Positions 1 through 7,038 of a stretch of DNA of 34,785 bases are shown piece after piece. Numbering within the stretch: position 1 is the stretch's first letter; each line of letters starts with the position of its first letter. This DNA is from Akkermansia sp. (GTDB lineage: Bacteria > Verrucomicrobiota > Verrucomicrobiia > Verrucomicrobiales > Akkermansiaceae). Position numbers and translations under genes: made by a program. Location: contig JAFYWX010000017.1 in NCBI GenBank assembly GCA_017546445.1, positions 1 to 34,785 of the forward strand, written 5' to 3'. The notes below the pieces were generated by a model, which saw only the letters and a list, made by a program, of their open reading frames with translations, was not told the origin of the DNA and searched no databases.

Positions 1-88
1 ACGCGCCAGAGGGCGCGAGTGAAAGCACAACCGTGCGTTTGTGCATGAAAGATGAAAACACGCCTTGCGGCGTGTGAGAGGTGGGCAA
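1..88. repeat. REP-like palindromic module, copy A
   Basis: Three consecutive short inverted repeats, separated by (A/G)TGAAA-type spacers and ending in GAGAGGTGGGC. Hairpin 1 has arms CGCGCC (2-7) and GGCGCG (12-17). Hairpin 2 has arms GCACAA (25-30) and TTGTGC (39-44). Hairpin 3 has arms ACACGCC (58-64) and GGCGTGT (69-75) around TTGC. The same module recurs at about 425-510 with only scattered differences. It has no convincing coding content and resembles the REP/BIME class of intergenic palindromes. The window edge cuts into it, so the array may extend further upstream. Confidence 0.75.
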
Positions 89-360
89 GCAATCGAATGA
101 AAACGCGCCTGAGGCTCGTCCTGCCCGCAGGGCAGGATTTCGTTTTCCTGATAGACCAGGGAAAACCAGTTCTCCCGTTCACTGGGAAACGAGAAGCCCC
201 CGCCTCTGCCACCCACTCGCTGCGCTCGGGGTTCTGAATTGATTTATTGCTCTTTCCCAGAGTTTCGCCGCCAAGGCGGCTGCACTCTGGGCTACTGGCT
301 GTCACCCGCTGGTGCGGGTTCTGAATAGAGCACGCGGCTGCGCCGCGTGGGGCAAGAACG
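89..360. repeat. Mosaic of unrelated palindromes between the two repeat modules
   Basis: No gene is supported here. The stretch holds a truncated copy of hairpin 1 (about 95-115, left arm only), then TCCTGCCC/GGGCAGGA (119-126, 130-137), a two-stage palindrome at 256-291, ACCCGC/GCGGGT (304-309, 314-319) and CACGCGGC/GCCGCGTG (331-338, 342-349). GGTTCTGAAT occurs twice (229-238 and about 318-327). The junction sequence GGGCAAG-AATGAAAACGCGCCTG occurs at about 83-112 and again at about 349-376, which suggests the middle part was inserted into, or duplicated with, a repeat unit. Confidence 0.6.
256..291. repeat. Two-stage perfect palindrome
   Basis: The outer arms CCCAGAGT (256-263) and ACTCTGGG (284-291) and the inner arms GCCGCC (267-272) and GGCGGC (275-280) are all perfect. 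They are separated by opposing 3-nt internal segments, TTC and TGC, around an AA turn. It would fold into a stable hairpin on either strand. It lacks a T-tract, so it does not look like an ordinary intrinsic terminator. Confidence 0.7.
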
Positions 361-510
361 AATGAAAACGCGCCTGGAGGCGCGAGTGAAAGCGCAAACG
401 TGCGTTTGTATATGAAGAATGAAAACGCGCCTGAGGGCGCGAATGAAAGCGCAAACGTGCGTTTGCGCATGAAGAATGAAAACACGCCTTGCGGCGTGTG
501 AGAGGTGGGC
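361..510. repeat. REP-like palindromic module, expanded copy B
   Basis: Five hairpins in the order H1, H2, H1, H2, H3. H1 is CGCGCCT/AGGCGCG (369-375, 378-384) and CGCGCC/GGCGCG (426-431, 436-441). H2 is GCAAACG with CGTTTG (about 394-408) and GCGCAAACG/CGTTTGCGC (449-457, 460-468). H3 is CACGCC/GGCGTG (483-488, 493-498). The segment 425-510 is the near-duplicate of copy A. It ends 22 bases before the kinase stop codon, the usual 3'-flank position for REP elements. Confidence 0.75.
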
Positions 511-532
511 GGACGGAGGAGTGCAAAAACGG

Positions 533-1702
533 CTACAAATGCGTAGCCGCGAGGTCGTGCATCCAGTCGGCTACGCATTGGTAGCGGTTTTCGACCTTGG
601 GAGCAATGGCGCGGTCGATGCTGGCGAGGAGGGTGTGTCCGTAGATGGAGAGCAGGGTTGGGTTGGTGGACAGTGGATCTGCTGTGTCGTATATTTCGCG
701 CTGTCGGGAAGGGGGCAGACATTCGCCGGTGAGGGTGTAGTACAGGGTGGCTCCCAGGGCGTAGATATCTGTCCAGGGGCCCATGTTACCATCGGGAGAG
801 CCTTGCTCGGGCGGACTGAAGCCGGGTGTTTCCACGATGTTGGCGCTGAGGTCGCCGTAGGCTTCGCGCGCGGCGCCGAAGTCGATGATGACGGGAAGAC
901 CCGCGCGCGTGACGAGAATGTTGTCCGGTTTGATATCGCGGTGCAGTAATTTCTGGCCGTGGAGGTAATCCAGGGCATCGAGGAGGCGCACCATGAGGCT
1001 GAAGATGCTGGATTGCGGAATGGGGTGGCCGCTGGTGGCATGCTGGCTGGCTAGTCTGGCCAGGGAGATGCCGTTGATGTATTCCACCACGTAGTAGGCG
1101 GTGCGGTGTTCTTCGAAATAGGCGTATACCTTGGCGATGCAGGGATGGTCTAGCGTGGCCAGGAGTCGCACCTCGCGCAGGAAGTTGCCGAGAGCCCAGT
1201 CGAAGCCATCCTGGCCGGTTTCGGGGGCGTGCAGGCAGACATCCAGCGAGGCTTCCTCGCGGTAGCAGAGGGAGTCCGGGAAGTTTTCCTTGATGACTAC
1301 GGTGCGGTTGAGCAGGGTTTCCTGCGCCAGATAGGTAATACCGAAACCGCCGCCGCCGATGCAGCGCAGCACGCGGTAGCCATGCAGCAGGGTGCCGTTG
1401 GGCAGTTCCTTGGGGGCAATGGGGCAGTCAATCTGTTCATCCTCCGGCAGGTCAATATCTTCCTCTTCTACAGTTCGGGAAGGGCTTAAGGCTCCTGCGC
1501 GCGCAGCCGCCAGAATGTCCTCCATGAAATTACCAACCGGGCGGCTGAGCATGACTCCCCGGGTGGGCATGGGCGCGGGGCGCGTCTCTGGCAGAGAGCT
1601 CGGAGGAGCTGCCGGCAGCTCCGCCTCGGGCATGTAGTCAGGGACGGTCTGGGGGCAGACCGGAGTGCTGTCGGGAAGTTCGGAAGGGAGGGGCTGAGTC
1701 AT
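533..1702 (-). CDS. Serine/threonine protein kinase
   Basis: A 389-residue Hanks-type (eukaryotic-like) kinase that should phosphorylate Ser/Thr of unknown targets in the cytoplasm. Residues 1-105 are a proline- and acid-rich, low-complexity leader. The kinase domain follows: glycine loop IGGGGFG (115-121), probable ATP-binding Lys138 in VVIKE, catalytic HRDIKPDN (254-261), DFG (274-276), activation-segment PGFSPPEQ (293-300) and the subdomain IX stretch TDIYALGATLYYTLTG (311-326). All core catalytic residues are present. The protein ends just after the kinase domain, with no transmembrane segment or PASTA-type sensor, unlike many bacterial relatives. It is transcribed divergently from obg, with its own promoter 11 bp from the start codon. 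The family call is firm; the biological role is unknown. Confidence 0.93.
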   Translation of the reverse strand: MTQPLPSELPDSTPVCPQTVPDYMPEAELPAAPPSSLPETRPAPMPTRGVMLSRPVGNFMEDILAAARAGALSPSRTVEEEDIDLPEDEQIDCPIAPKELPNGTLLHGYRVLRCIGGGGFGITYLAQETLLNRTVVIKENFPDSLCYREEASLDVCLHAPETGQDGFDWALGNFLREVRLLATLDHPCIAKVYAYFEEHRTAYYVVEYINGISLARLASQHATSGHPIPQSSIFSLMVRLLDALDYLHGQKLLHRDIKPDNILVTRAGLPVIIDFGAAREAYGDLSANIVETPGFSPPEQGSPDGNMGPWTDIYALGATLYYTLTGECLPPSRQREIYDTADPLSTNPTLLSIYGHTLLASIDRAIAPKVENRYQCVADWMHDLAATHL

Positions 1703-1713
1703 ACCGTTTGCTT

Positions 1714-1742
1714 ATTCTACTCTGTACAGGCTGGTGTGTCGA
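1714..1742 (-). promoter_or_regulatory. Promoter of the kinase gene
   Basis: Read on the minus strand: TCGACA (-35), 17-bp spacer, TAGAAT (-10), then 11 bp to the ATG. This predicts a leader of only about 4-5 nt. The -10 has the TAGA(G/A)T form seen at several other genes in the window. Confidence 0.6.
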
Positions 1743-1773
1743 GCATAAAGGCGGCGCTTCCATTGCTTTAGGC

Positions 1774-1802
1774 TTGCCAAGGGCGTGAAAATAAGCTAAT
1801 CT
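1774..1802 (+). promoter_or_regulatory. Promoter of the obg operon, leaderless arrangement
   Basis: TTGCCA (1774-1779), 17-bp spacer, TAATCT (1797-1802), then 6 bp (1803-1808) to the ATG. Initiation 7 bp after the -10 would fall on the A of the start codon, so a leaderless transcript is predicted. Confidence 0.55.
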
Positions 1803-1808
1803 CTGGGC

Positions 1809-2849
1809 ATGTTCGTAGACAATATTCGAATTTTTGCCAAGGCCGGTAAGGGCGGGAACGGGCTTGCCTCGTTCCGACGCGAGAAGTTTGTGCCCCGCGG
1901 CGGCCCCGATGGCGGCGATGGTGGTGATGGTGGCAGTGTGATTCTGGAGGTGAGCACCGGCACGAATGATCTGCGCAATTATTTTTATGACCCGAAGCTG
2001 GTTGCCACGGATGGCATGCCCGGCATGCATGCCCGCAAGCACGGTAAGGATGGCCGCACGGTCATCGGCAAGGTGCCGCCCGGCACGATTGTGTACCGCA
2101 GCAATGCTGCTACCATGCAGGAGGCTACCTGGCTGGAGCGCGAGGGCGACGGCATCGAGCTGGAGCAGATTGCTGACCTGACCGAGCCGGGCGAGCGTTT
2201 TGTGCTGTGCCAGGGTGGCAAAGGTGGCCGTGGCAACTGGCATTTCCGTACAGCTACGGACCAGGCTCCGCTGAAGTTTGAGTACGGCACCGAGGCCGAG
2301 AGTGGCGTGTTCTTCTTTGAGCTGCGCCGCATTGCCGATGCTGGTCTGGTAGGTTACCCGAATGCCGGCAAGAGCACGCTGCTCACCGCTATTTCCAATG
2401 CTACGCCGAAGGTGGCCAGCTATCCGTTCACCACGCTGCAGCCCATTGTGGGTGTGGTGGAGTTCGAGGATTACAACCGCTGCATCGTGGCCGATATCCC
2501 CGGTATCATCGAGGGTGCTTCCAATAACCGTGGCCTGGGCCATGAGTTCCTGCGCCACATCATGCGCTGCCACCTGTTGCTGTTCGTGGTGGATATGACC
2601 GGTCTGGAGCACGACCCCGTGGAGGCCATTCAGACCCTGCGCAAGGAAGTGAAGCTGTACTCCGATGAGCTGGCGGCCCGTCCCTGGGTGATTATCGCCA
2701 ACAAGATGGACGAGGCCTGCGCCGTGGAGAATCTGGAGATTCTGCGTCAGCGCTTCCCGAAGGTGGAGATTATTCCGATTTCTGCCGCCATGGGTGAGGG
2801 TATTCCCGCATTCAAGGAGCGTTTGCAACAGTTGCTCAAGGAGGGTTAA
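1809..2849 (+). CDS. obg: Obg/CgtA GTPase
   Basis: An essential GTPase that associates with the 50S subunit during ribosome assembly and links growth to nucleotide levels. The 346-residue protein has the glycine-rich Obg fold first (about 1-157, with GPDGGDGGDGG near 32-42). The G domain follows with G1 GYPNAGKST (about 184-192), the DIPGIIEGA switch II region and NKMD. It stops soon after the G domain, so it lacks the C-terminal extension seen in some Obg proteins. It begins a compact plus-strand gene series. The next gene starts 3 bp after its stop, and the last codons of obg (AAG GAG GGT) double as a Shine-Dalgarno sequence for that gene. The start is fixed by homology and by a promoter 6 bp upstream. 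Confidence 0.97.
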   Translation: MFVDNIRIFAKAGKGGNGLASFRREKFVPRGGPDGGDGGDGGSVILEVSTGTNDLRNYFYDPKLVATDGMPGMHARKHGKDGRTVIGKVPPGTIVYRSNAATMQEATWLEREGDGIELEQIADLTEPGERFVLCQGGKGGRGNWHFRTATDQAPLKFEYGTEAESGVFFFELRRIADAGLVGYPNAGKSTLLTAISNATPKVASYPFTTLQPIVGVVEFEDYNRCIVADIPGIIEGASNNRGLGHEFLRHIMRCHLLLFVVDMTGLEHDPVEAIQTLRKEVKLYSDELAARPWVIIANKMDEACAVENLEILRQRFPKVEIIPISAAMGEGIPAFKERLQQLLKEG

Positions 2850-2852
2850 GCG

Positions 2853-3608
2853 GTGCTGGTTGCTGTTCTTTCCGATATACATGCCAACCTGGAAGCTTTG
2901 CAGGCGGTGCTGGACGATATGAAGTCCCACGGCGCTGAGGGGATTCTGGGGCTGGGCGATTATATCGGTTTCAACGGCAACCCGGCCGAATGCCTTTCGA
3001 TGGTGCAGCCGCATCTGCTGGCTGCCGTGCAGGGTAATCACGAAGCCGCGCTGGTAGACCGCGCGGTTTTCGGCGTGCCCATGTACATGGAAATGATGGA
3101 CCGCACGCAGGACATGCTCAGCCCGGAGCAGCTGCGCTGGCTGCGGCGCCTGCCGAATCACACCGCCTGGCAGGATTGCCTGTTGGGCCACGCCACGCCC
3201 GAGGCGCCGAAACGCTGGGGGCGCATTGCGAATGTAAATGAGGCGCGCAAGGTGTTTTCCTCCGTCAAGAACCGCATTTCCTTCTATGGCCACACCCACC
3301 GGGCTTCGATTTTCCGGCTCCGCAAGGGGCAGGTGGAGAAAATCGAAATTCAGTACGATGCCCGGGGTGATTTCACGATGCACCTGGCCAGCGACAGCCG
3401 CTTCCTGATAAACCCGGGCTCAGTGGGGCAGCCGCGTGACCTGGACTGGCGCGCCGCCTATGCCCTCTATTGCCCGGAGACGGCGACCCTGCATCTGCGC
3501 CGCGTGGCGTACGATGTGGCCGAGGCCGGCAACAAGATATCCCGCACGGGGCTTCCGGCATCATTTGCGGAGGCGCTGCAGCATGGCACATCGCCCACGG
3601 GAGATTGA
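2853..3608 (+). CDS. Calcineurin-like metallophosphoesterase (YfcE/DR1119-type)
   Basis: A 251-residue cytoplasmic phosphoesterase with the metal-binding signature of the family: SDIHAN (7-12), GLGDYIGFN (33-41), GNHE (61-64), GHTH (about 146-149) and INPGSVGQPRD. These correspond to the two-metal site. The GxVGQPRD ending is typical of the small YfcE-like phosphodiesterases and related ApaH-like proteins; the natural substrate cannot be read from sequence. The start is GTG. It is supported by AAGGAGG at about 2838-2844, spaced 8 nt away, the clearest Shine-Dalgarno sequence I found in the window. It sits between obg and cysK in the same operon. Its relation to either neighbour is unknown. 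Confidence 0.9.
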   Translation: MLVAVLSDIHANLEALQAVLDDMKSHGAEGILGLGDYIGFNGNPAECLSMVQPHLLAAVQGNHEAALVDRAVFGVPMYMEMMDRTQDMLSPEQLRWLRRLPNHTAWQDCLLGHATPEAPKRWGRIANVNEARKVFSSVKNRISFYGHTHRASIFRLRKGQVEKIEIQYDARGDFTMHLASDSRFLINPGSVGQPRDLDWRAAYALYCPETATLHLRRVAYDVAEAGNKISRTGLPASFAEALQHGTSPTGD

Positions 3609-3643
3609 TTCAACATTTCTACCCGGGAAGGGGTCATCACAAT

Positions 3644-4576
3644 ATGAAAATATATAAAGCTGTTTCGGAGCTGGTGGGGCATACCCCCCTGCTGGAGGTG
3701 CAGAATTACAGCCGTGCCCATGGTTTGAAGGCCCGGCTGTTTCTGAAAATGGAAATGAACAATCCCGCCGGCTCGGTGAAGGACCGTGTGGCGCTCAGTA
3801 TCATTGAGGATGCAGAGGCCAGTGGCCGCCTGCAGCCCGGTGGTACCATTGTGGAACCCACCAGCGGCAACACCGGTATCGGCCTCGCCGCCATCGGCTG
3901 CACCAAGGGGTACCGCGTGATTCTGACCATGCCCGACACCATGAGCGTGGAGCGCCGCAATCTGGTCAAGGCTTACGGCGCCGAGGTCGTGCTCACCCCC
4001 GGTGCGCTCGGCATGCAGGGCTCGGTGGATAAGGCCGAGGAATTGGCCCGCACCATCCCCGGCGCCATTGTGGCTGGGCAATTCTCCAACCCGGCTAATC
4101 CGGCAGCGCACTATGCCACTACCGGCCCGGAAATCTGGGCCGATTGCGAGGGGCAGGTGGATGCACTGGTGGCCGGTGTGGGCACGGGTGGCACCATTTC
4201 CGGCACGGGACGGTATCTGAAGGAACAGAATCCTGCCGTGCATGTGGTGGCGGTGCAGCCTGCGGCCTCACCGTTGCTCACGGGAGGTGTGGCCGGGCCG
4301 CATGCCATTCAGGGCATCGGTGCCAACTTCATTCCGGCAACGCTGGATGGCAGTATCTACGATGAAGTCATTTCCGTGGACAACGACACCCCGCTGAGCA
4401 CCGCCCGCGGGCTGGGTCGCCTGGAAGGCGTGCTGGTGGGTATCTCCTCCGGCGCTGCGCTGTGGGCAGCCACGCAGCTGGCCGCCCGCCCGGAATGGGA
4501 GGGCAGGAACATCGTTGTCATCATGCCCGACGGTGCCGACCGCTATTACTCCACCCCGCTTTTCTCCCATGAATAA
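3644..4576 (+). CDS. cysK: Cysteine synthase A (O-acetylserine sulfhydrylase)
   Basis: A PLP enzyme that makes L-cysteine from O-acetylserine and sulfide in the cytoplasm. The 310-residue product has the lysine-containing PLP motif NNPAGSVKDR (about 38-47), the substrate-loop TSGNTGIGLA, the glycine-rich phosphate-binding GTGGTISGTG and the late ISSGAA motif. Length and motif order match CysK/CysM fold II enzymes. The ATG at 3644 is chosen because the protein then begins MKIYKAVSELVGHTPLL, as in homologues. The open frame extends upstream to about 3470 but overlaps the preceding gene and adds unrelated sequence. The last 8 bases overlap thiE, implying translational coupling. Cysteine is the sulfur source for thiamine, which may explain the neighbourhood, but this is inference. 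Confidence 0.95.
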   Translation: MKIYKAVSELVGHTPLLEVQNYSRAHGLKARLFLKMEMNNPAGSVKDRVALSIIEDAEASGRLQPGGTIVEPTSGNTGIGLAAIGCTKGYRVILTMPDTMSVERRNLVKAYGAEVVLTPGALGMQGSVDKAEELARTIPGAIVAGQFSNPANPAAHYATTGPEIWADCEGQVDALVAGVGTGGTISGTGRYLKEQNPAVHVVAVQPAASPLLTGGVAGPHAIQGIGANFIPATLDGSIYDEVISVDNDTPLSTARGLGRLEGVLVGISSGAALWAATQLAARPEWEGRNIVVIMPDGADRYYSTPLFSHE

Positions 4577-5186
4577 ACATTTTGATTTGAATCTGTACCT
4601 CGTGACGGATGTGCCGGAGCGCTGCCGCTACGGCCTGCTGGAAACCGTGCGCCGTGCTGTGGCCGGCGGCGTGAGCATTGTGCAGTACCGCCGTGAGAAC
4701 TCTGACCGCGATACCATGCTGGCCGAGGTGCTGCCGCTGCGTGATTTCCTGCGCGGGGCAGGGGTGCCGCTCATCATCAACGATGATGTGGAGCTTGCCG
4801 TGGAAATTGATGCCGACGGTATCCACATCGGCCAGGACGACATGCCGGTGGAACAGGCCCGCGCCCTGATTGGGCCGGATAAGATTCTGGGCCTCACTGT
4901 CACCAATGCTGCCGAAATGGCCGCCGTGAACCCGGAGCTGGTGGATTACGTGGGCTGCGGCCCGGTGTTCCCCACCATCTCCAAGGATGATGCGCCCACC
5001 GAACTGGGGGTGCAGAAATGGGGTGAACTGGCCGCTTCCTGTCCGGTGCCCATCTGTGCCATTGGTGGCCTGAATGTGGAGCGCGCCCGCGCCGTGCGCG
5101 CCACCGGGCATTGCGATGGCATCGCCGTGGTGTCTGCCATCTGCGCTGCCGAAGACCCTGAACAAGCCGCTCGCGAACTCGTATGA
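4569..5186 (+). CDS. thiE: Thiamine phosphate synthase
   Basis: Couples the pyrimidine HMP-PP with the thiazole phosphate to form thiamine monophosphate. The 205-residue TIM-barrel protein shows VQYRREN (38-44), PLIINDD (67-73), GIHIGQDD (84-91), the loop VGCGPVFPTISKDD and the C-terminal phosphate-binding CAIGGLN and GIAVVSAI. The ATG at 4569 overlaps the end of cysK. A longer frame from 4515 lies inside cysK and adds nothing family-like. The gene overlaps thiM by 4 bases (ATGA), so thiE and thiM are probably co-translated. No TPP riboswitch was seen ahead of it or ahead of the operon. Confidence 0.95.
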   Translation: MNKHFDLNLYLVTDVPERCRYGLLETVRRAVAGGVSIVQYRRENSDRDTMLAEVLPLRDFLRGAGVPLIINDDVELAVEIDADGIHIGQDDMPVEQARALIGPDKILGLTVTNAAEMAAVNPELVDYVGCGPVFPTISKDDAPTELGVQKWGELAASCPVPICAIGGLNVERARAVRATGHCDGIAVVSAICAAEDPEQAARELV

Positions 5187-5992
5187 AAACGGAGGACTTA
5201 GCTGCTGTGCTGGAGAATCTGCGGGTGAAAAAGCCGCTCATTCTTTCGCTGACCAATAGTGTGGTGCAGAATTTCACCGCCAACATGCTGCTGGCCGTGG
5301 GCGCTGCCCCCGTCATGCTGAATGATTCCGTGGAATGTGCCCAGCTGCTGAAGGCCTGCGGCAGCGGCCTGCTGGTGAATGTGGGAACCCTGTCGACCGC
5401 ACAGGCCGAGGTGATGCGCTGTGCCGTGGATGCCGCGCATGCTGCCGGTATTCCCTGGGTGCTCGACCCGGTGGCCGTGGGGCTGCTGGGGTTCCGCACG
5501 GAATTCTGTCAGGAGCTGCTGAGCATGCATCCCACCCTTATTCGCGGCAACGCTTCCGAAATTATGGCCCTGGCTGGCGAGGCCGCCGGTGGCCGCGGAA
5601 CCGATACCACCGAGGAAAGCGCTGTGGCCCTGCATGCCGCCCAGACACTGGCCCGACGCTGCTCCTGCTCCGTGCTGGTCACTGGCGCAGTGGACTACGT
5701 GACCGATGGTCAGCGTGTGCTTGCCCTGGGAAATGGTGATGAACTCATGACTCGCGTGACGGGCGTGGGCTGCGCTATGGGCGCCCTGGCTGCGGCCTGT
5801 GTGGCTGCCGCGCCCGATTGCTTCACTGGGGCCGCGGCCTGTGCCGCTATCCTGGGCCTTGCCGGGGAACGCGCAGCATCCCGGTGCCCGCGCCCCGGAA
5901 GCTTTGCTCCCGTTTTACTCGATGAACTCGATGCCCTTACGCCCTCCGACGTGGAGAAATTCACCCGCATTGTGCAAGATTCTGATTTGTAA
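5183..5992 (+). CDS. thiM: Hydroxyethylthiazole kinase
   Basis: Phosphorylates 4-methyl-5-(2-hydroxyethyl)thiazole, a salvage step feeding ThiE. The 269-residue ribokinase-like protein has NSVVQNFTANMLLAVGA (25-41), VNVGTLS, WVLDPVAVG, IRGNASEI, LVTGAVDYV and the anion-hole/catalytic region VTGVGCAMGALAAA. Length matches the family. The start overlaps thiE by ATGA. A GGAGG inside codons 3-5 precedes a possible internal GTG (codon 9), but starting there would shorten the N-terminus, so the ATG is kept. thiD, thiC and thiG are absent from the window, so this pair alone supports salvage of thiazole rather than full synthesis. Confidence 0.94.
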   Translation: MKTEDLAAVLENLRVKKPLILSLTNSVVQNFTANMLLAVGAAPVMLNDSVECAQLLKACGSGLLVNVGTLSTAQAEVMRCAVDAAHAAGIPWVLDPVAVGLLGFRTEFCQELLSMHPTLIRGNASEIMALAGEAAGGRGTDTTEESAVALHAAQTLARRCSCSVLVTGAVDYVTDGQRVLALGNGDELMTRVTGVGCAMGALAAACVAAAPDCFTGAAACAAILGLAGERAASRCPRPGSFAPVLLDELDALTPSDVEKFTRIVQDSDL

Positions 5993-6005
5993 GGCAAAAT
6001 CCTGC

Positions 6006-6034
6006 TTGCTGTGGCAGGTGGAGTATGCTAGAGT
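6006..6034 (+). promoter_or_regulatory. Promoter of the sialic-acid gene cluster
   Basis: TTGCTG (6006-6011), 17-bp spacer, TAGAGT (6029-6034), then 8 bp to the ATG at 6043. The predicted leader is 0-2 nt. It lies in the 50-bp gap after thiM and separates the sialic-acid genes from the obg-thiM series. Confidence 0.55.
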
Positions 6035-6042
6035 AAGGTACA

Positions 6043-7023
6043 ATGCAAAACGAACAGCTTTCTCTGGAATGGAAACAGCTGGCAGATCTGCCGGATGTTG
6101 AAGGTTTCGCCGGCTCCTACGCCGGCGTGAGCAACGGTGCCCTCATCGTCTGCGGTGGTGCTAATTTCCCGGAAAAACCGCTCTGGGAGGGTGGCCCCAA
6201 GCGCTGGACCGACCGCATCTACGTGCTTCCCGCCGGTGAAATCGGCTGGAAGGATGCCACCCCGCTGCCCAAGCCCCTGGGCTATGGTGCCACGGCTACT
6301 CTGCCGCAGGGTGTGATGCTGATTGGCGGCAGCAATGCTGATGGCGCTGTGGCAGATTGCTACATGCTGAGCTGGGATGGCTCCGATGTGCAGTGCAAGA
6401 CCGTGGCCCCGCTGCCCACCACCCTCACCGGTCATGCTGCCGTGGTGATGGGCGGTAAGGTATACGTGCAGGGCGGTTCCGTGGCTCCCGGTGAACAGGA
6501 TGCCGAAGCCCGCATGTGGGTGTATGACCCCGAGACCGATACCTGGAGCGATGGCGAGCCCATGCCCTGCCGCGGCCGCTTCCTGCAGCAGATGGCCACT
6601 ATCGGCCACACCATCTATGTGCTTGGCGGCATTGGCCTGCAGCCCGGTGATGAAGGCCGCATGGCCCGCGAAATGCTGACCGATGCCTGGAGCTGGAGCG
6701 CTGAGACCGGCTGGCGTCGTCTGGCTCACCTGCCGCACTACTGCGGTGCTGCCCCCACGCCTGCACCGGTGATTGGTGGCCGCATTTACCTGCTGGGTGG
6801 CGATGATGCCACCGTGAAGGGCTTTACGCCGCAGAATCATCCCGGTTTCCACAACCAGAGCCTGTGCTATTGCCCCGGCAGCGACACCTGGTATGATGCC
6901 GGTGAGATTGCCGTGGCCCGTGCCGTGCTTCCCTGCGCTGTGTGGAATGGCCTGGCTGTGATTGTGAACGGCGAGCAGCGTCCCGGCAAGCGTTCCAATC
7001 AGGTCTGGGGTGCCAAGATGTAA
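6043..7023 (+). CDS. NanM-like N-acetylneuraminate epimerase, cytosolic form
   Basis: A 326-residue kelch-repeat beta-propeller of the NanM/YjhT mutarotase family. Known members speed conversion of alpha-N-acetylneuraminate, released by sialidases, into the beta anomer used in uptake. The family signature GGANFPEKPLWEGG is at 38-51, and further kelch blades show paired glycines followed by Tyr/Trp (YVQGGS, YVLGGI, YLLGGD). There is no signal peptide: the protein begins MQNEQLSLEWKQLADLP. It should therefore act in the cytoplasm, unlike E. coli NanM, which is periplasmic. It opens a four-gene cluster with a second, exported paralogue 15 bp downstream, a transporter and a sialidase. Family assignment is good; the sialic-acid role rests on that context. 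Confidence 0.85.
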   Translation: MQNEQLSLEWKQLADLPDVEGFAGSYAGVSNGALIVCGGANFPEKPLWEGGPKRWTDRIYVLPAGEIGWKDATPLPKPLGYGATATLPQGVMLIGGSNADGAVADCYMLSWDGSDVQCKTVAPLPTTLTGHAAVVMGGKVYVQGGSVAPGEQDAEARMWVYDPETDTWSDGEPMPCRGRFLQQMATIGHTIYVLGGIGLQPGDEGRMAREMLTDAWSWSAETGWRRLAHLPHYCGAAPTPAPVIGGRIYLLGGDDATVKGFTPQNHPGFHNQSLCYCPGSDTWYDAGEIAVARAVLPCAVWNGLAVIVNGEQRPGKRSNQVWGAKM

Positions 7024-7038
7024 CCAATCTGTGCCGAT

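Noticed and set aside
52..237. Plus-strand open frame starting in hairpin 3
   Set aside because: Its sequence is made of repeat elements. There is no promoter, ribosome site or recognisable protein pattern.
1..510. Possible CRISPR array
   Set aside because: The repeated units are not constant repeats with unique equal-length spacers. They are linked palindromes of several types, with no cas genes near.
302..526. Minus-strand open frame with a repeated RFHS/ARFHS peptide
   Set aside because: The repetition comes from the DNA palindrome array (TGAAA spacers read backwards). It overlaps the hairpins and has no start signal or plausible domain.
3609..3643. Separate promoter for cysK
   Set aside because: No convincing -35/-10 pair is present in the 35-bp gap. 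Read-through from obg is simpler.
4515..4568. Longer N-terminus for thiE inside cysK
   Set aside because: The extra 18 residues overlap cysK and are not ThiE-like; ATG 4569 gives a normal ThiE.
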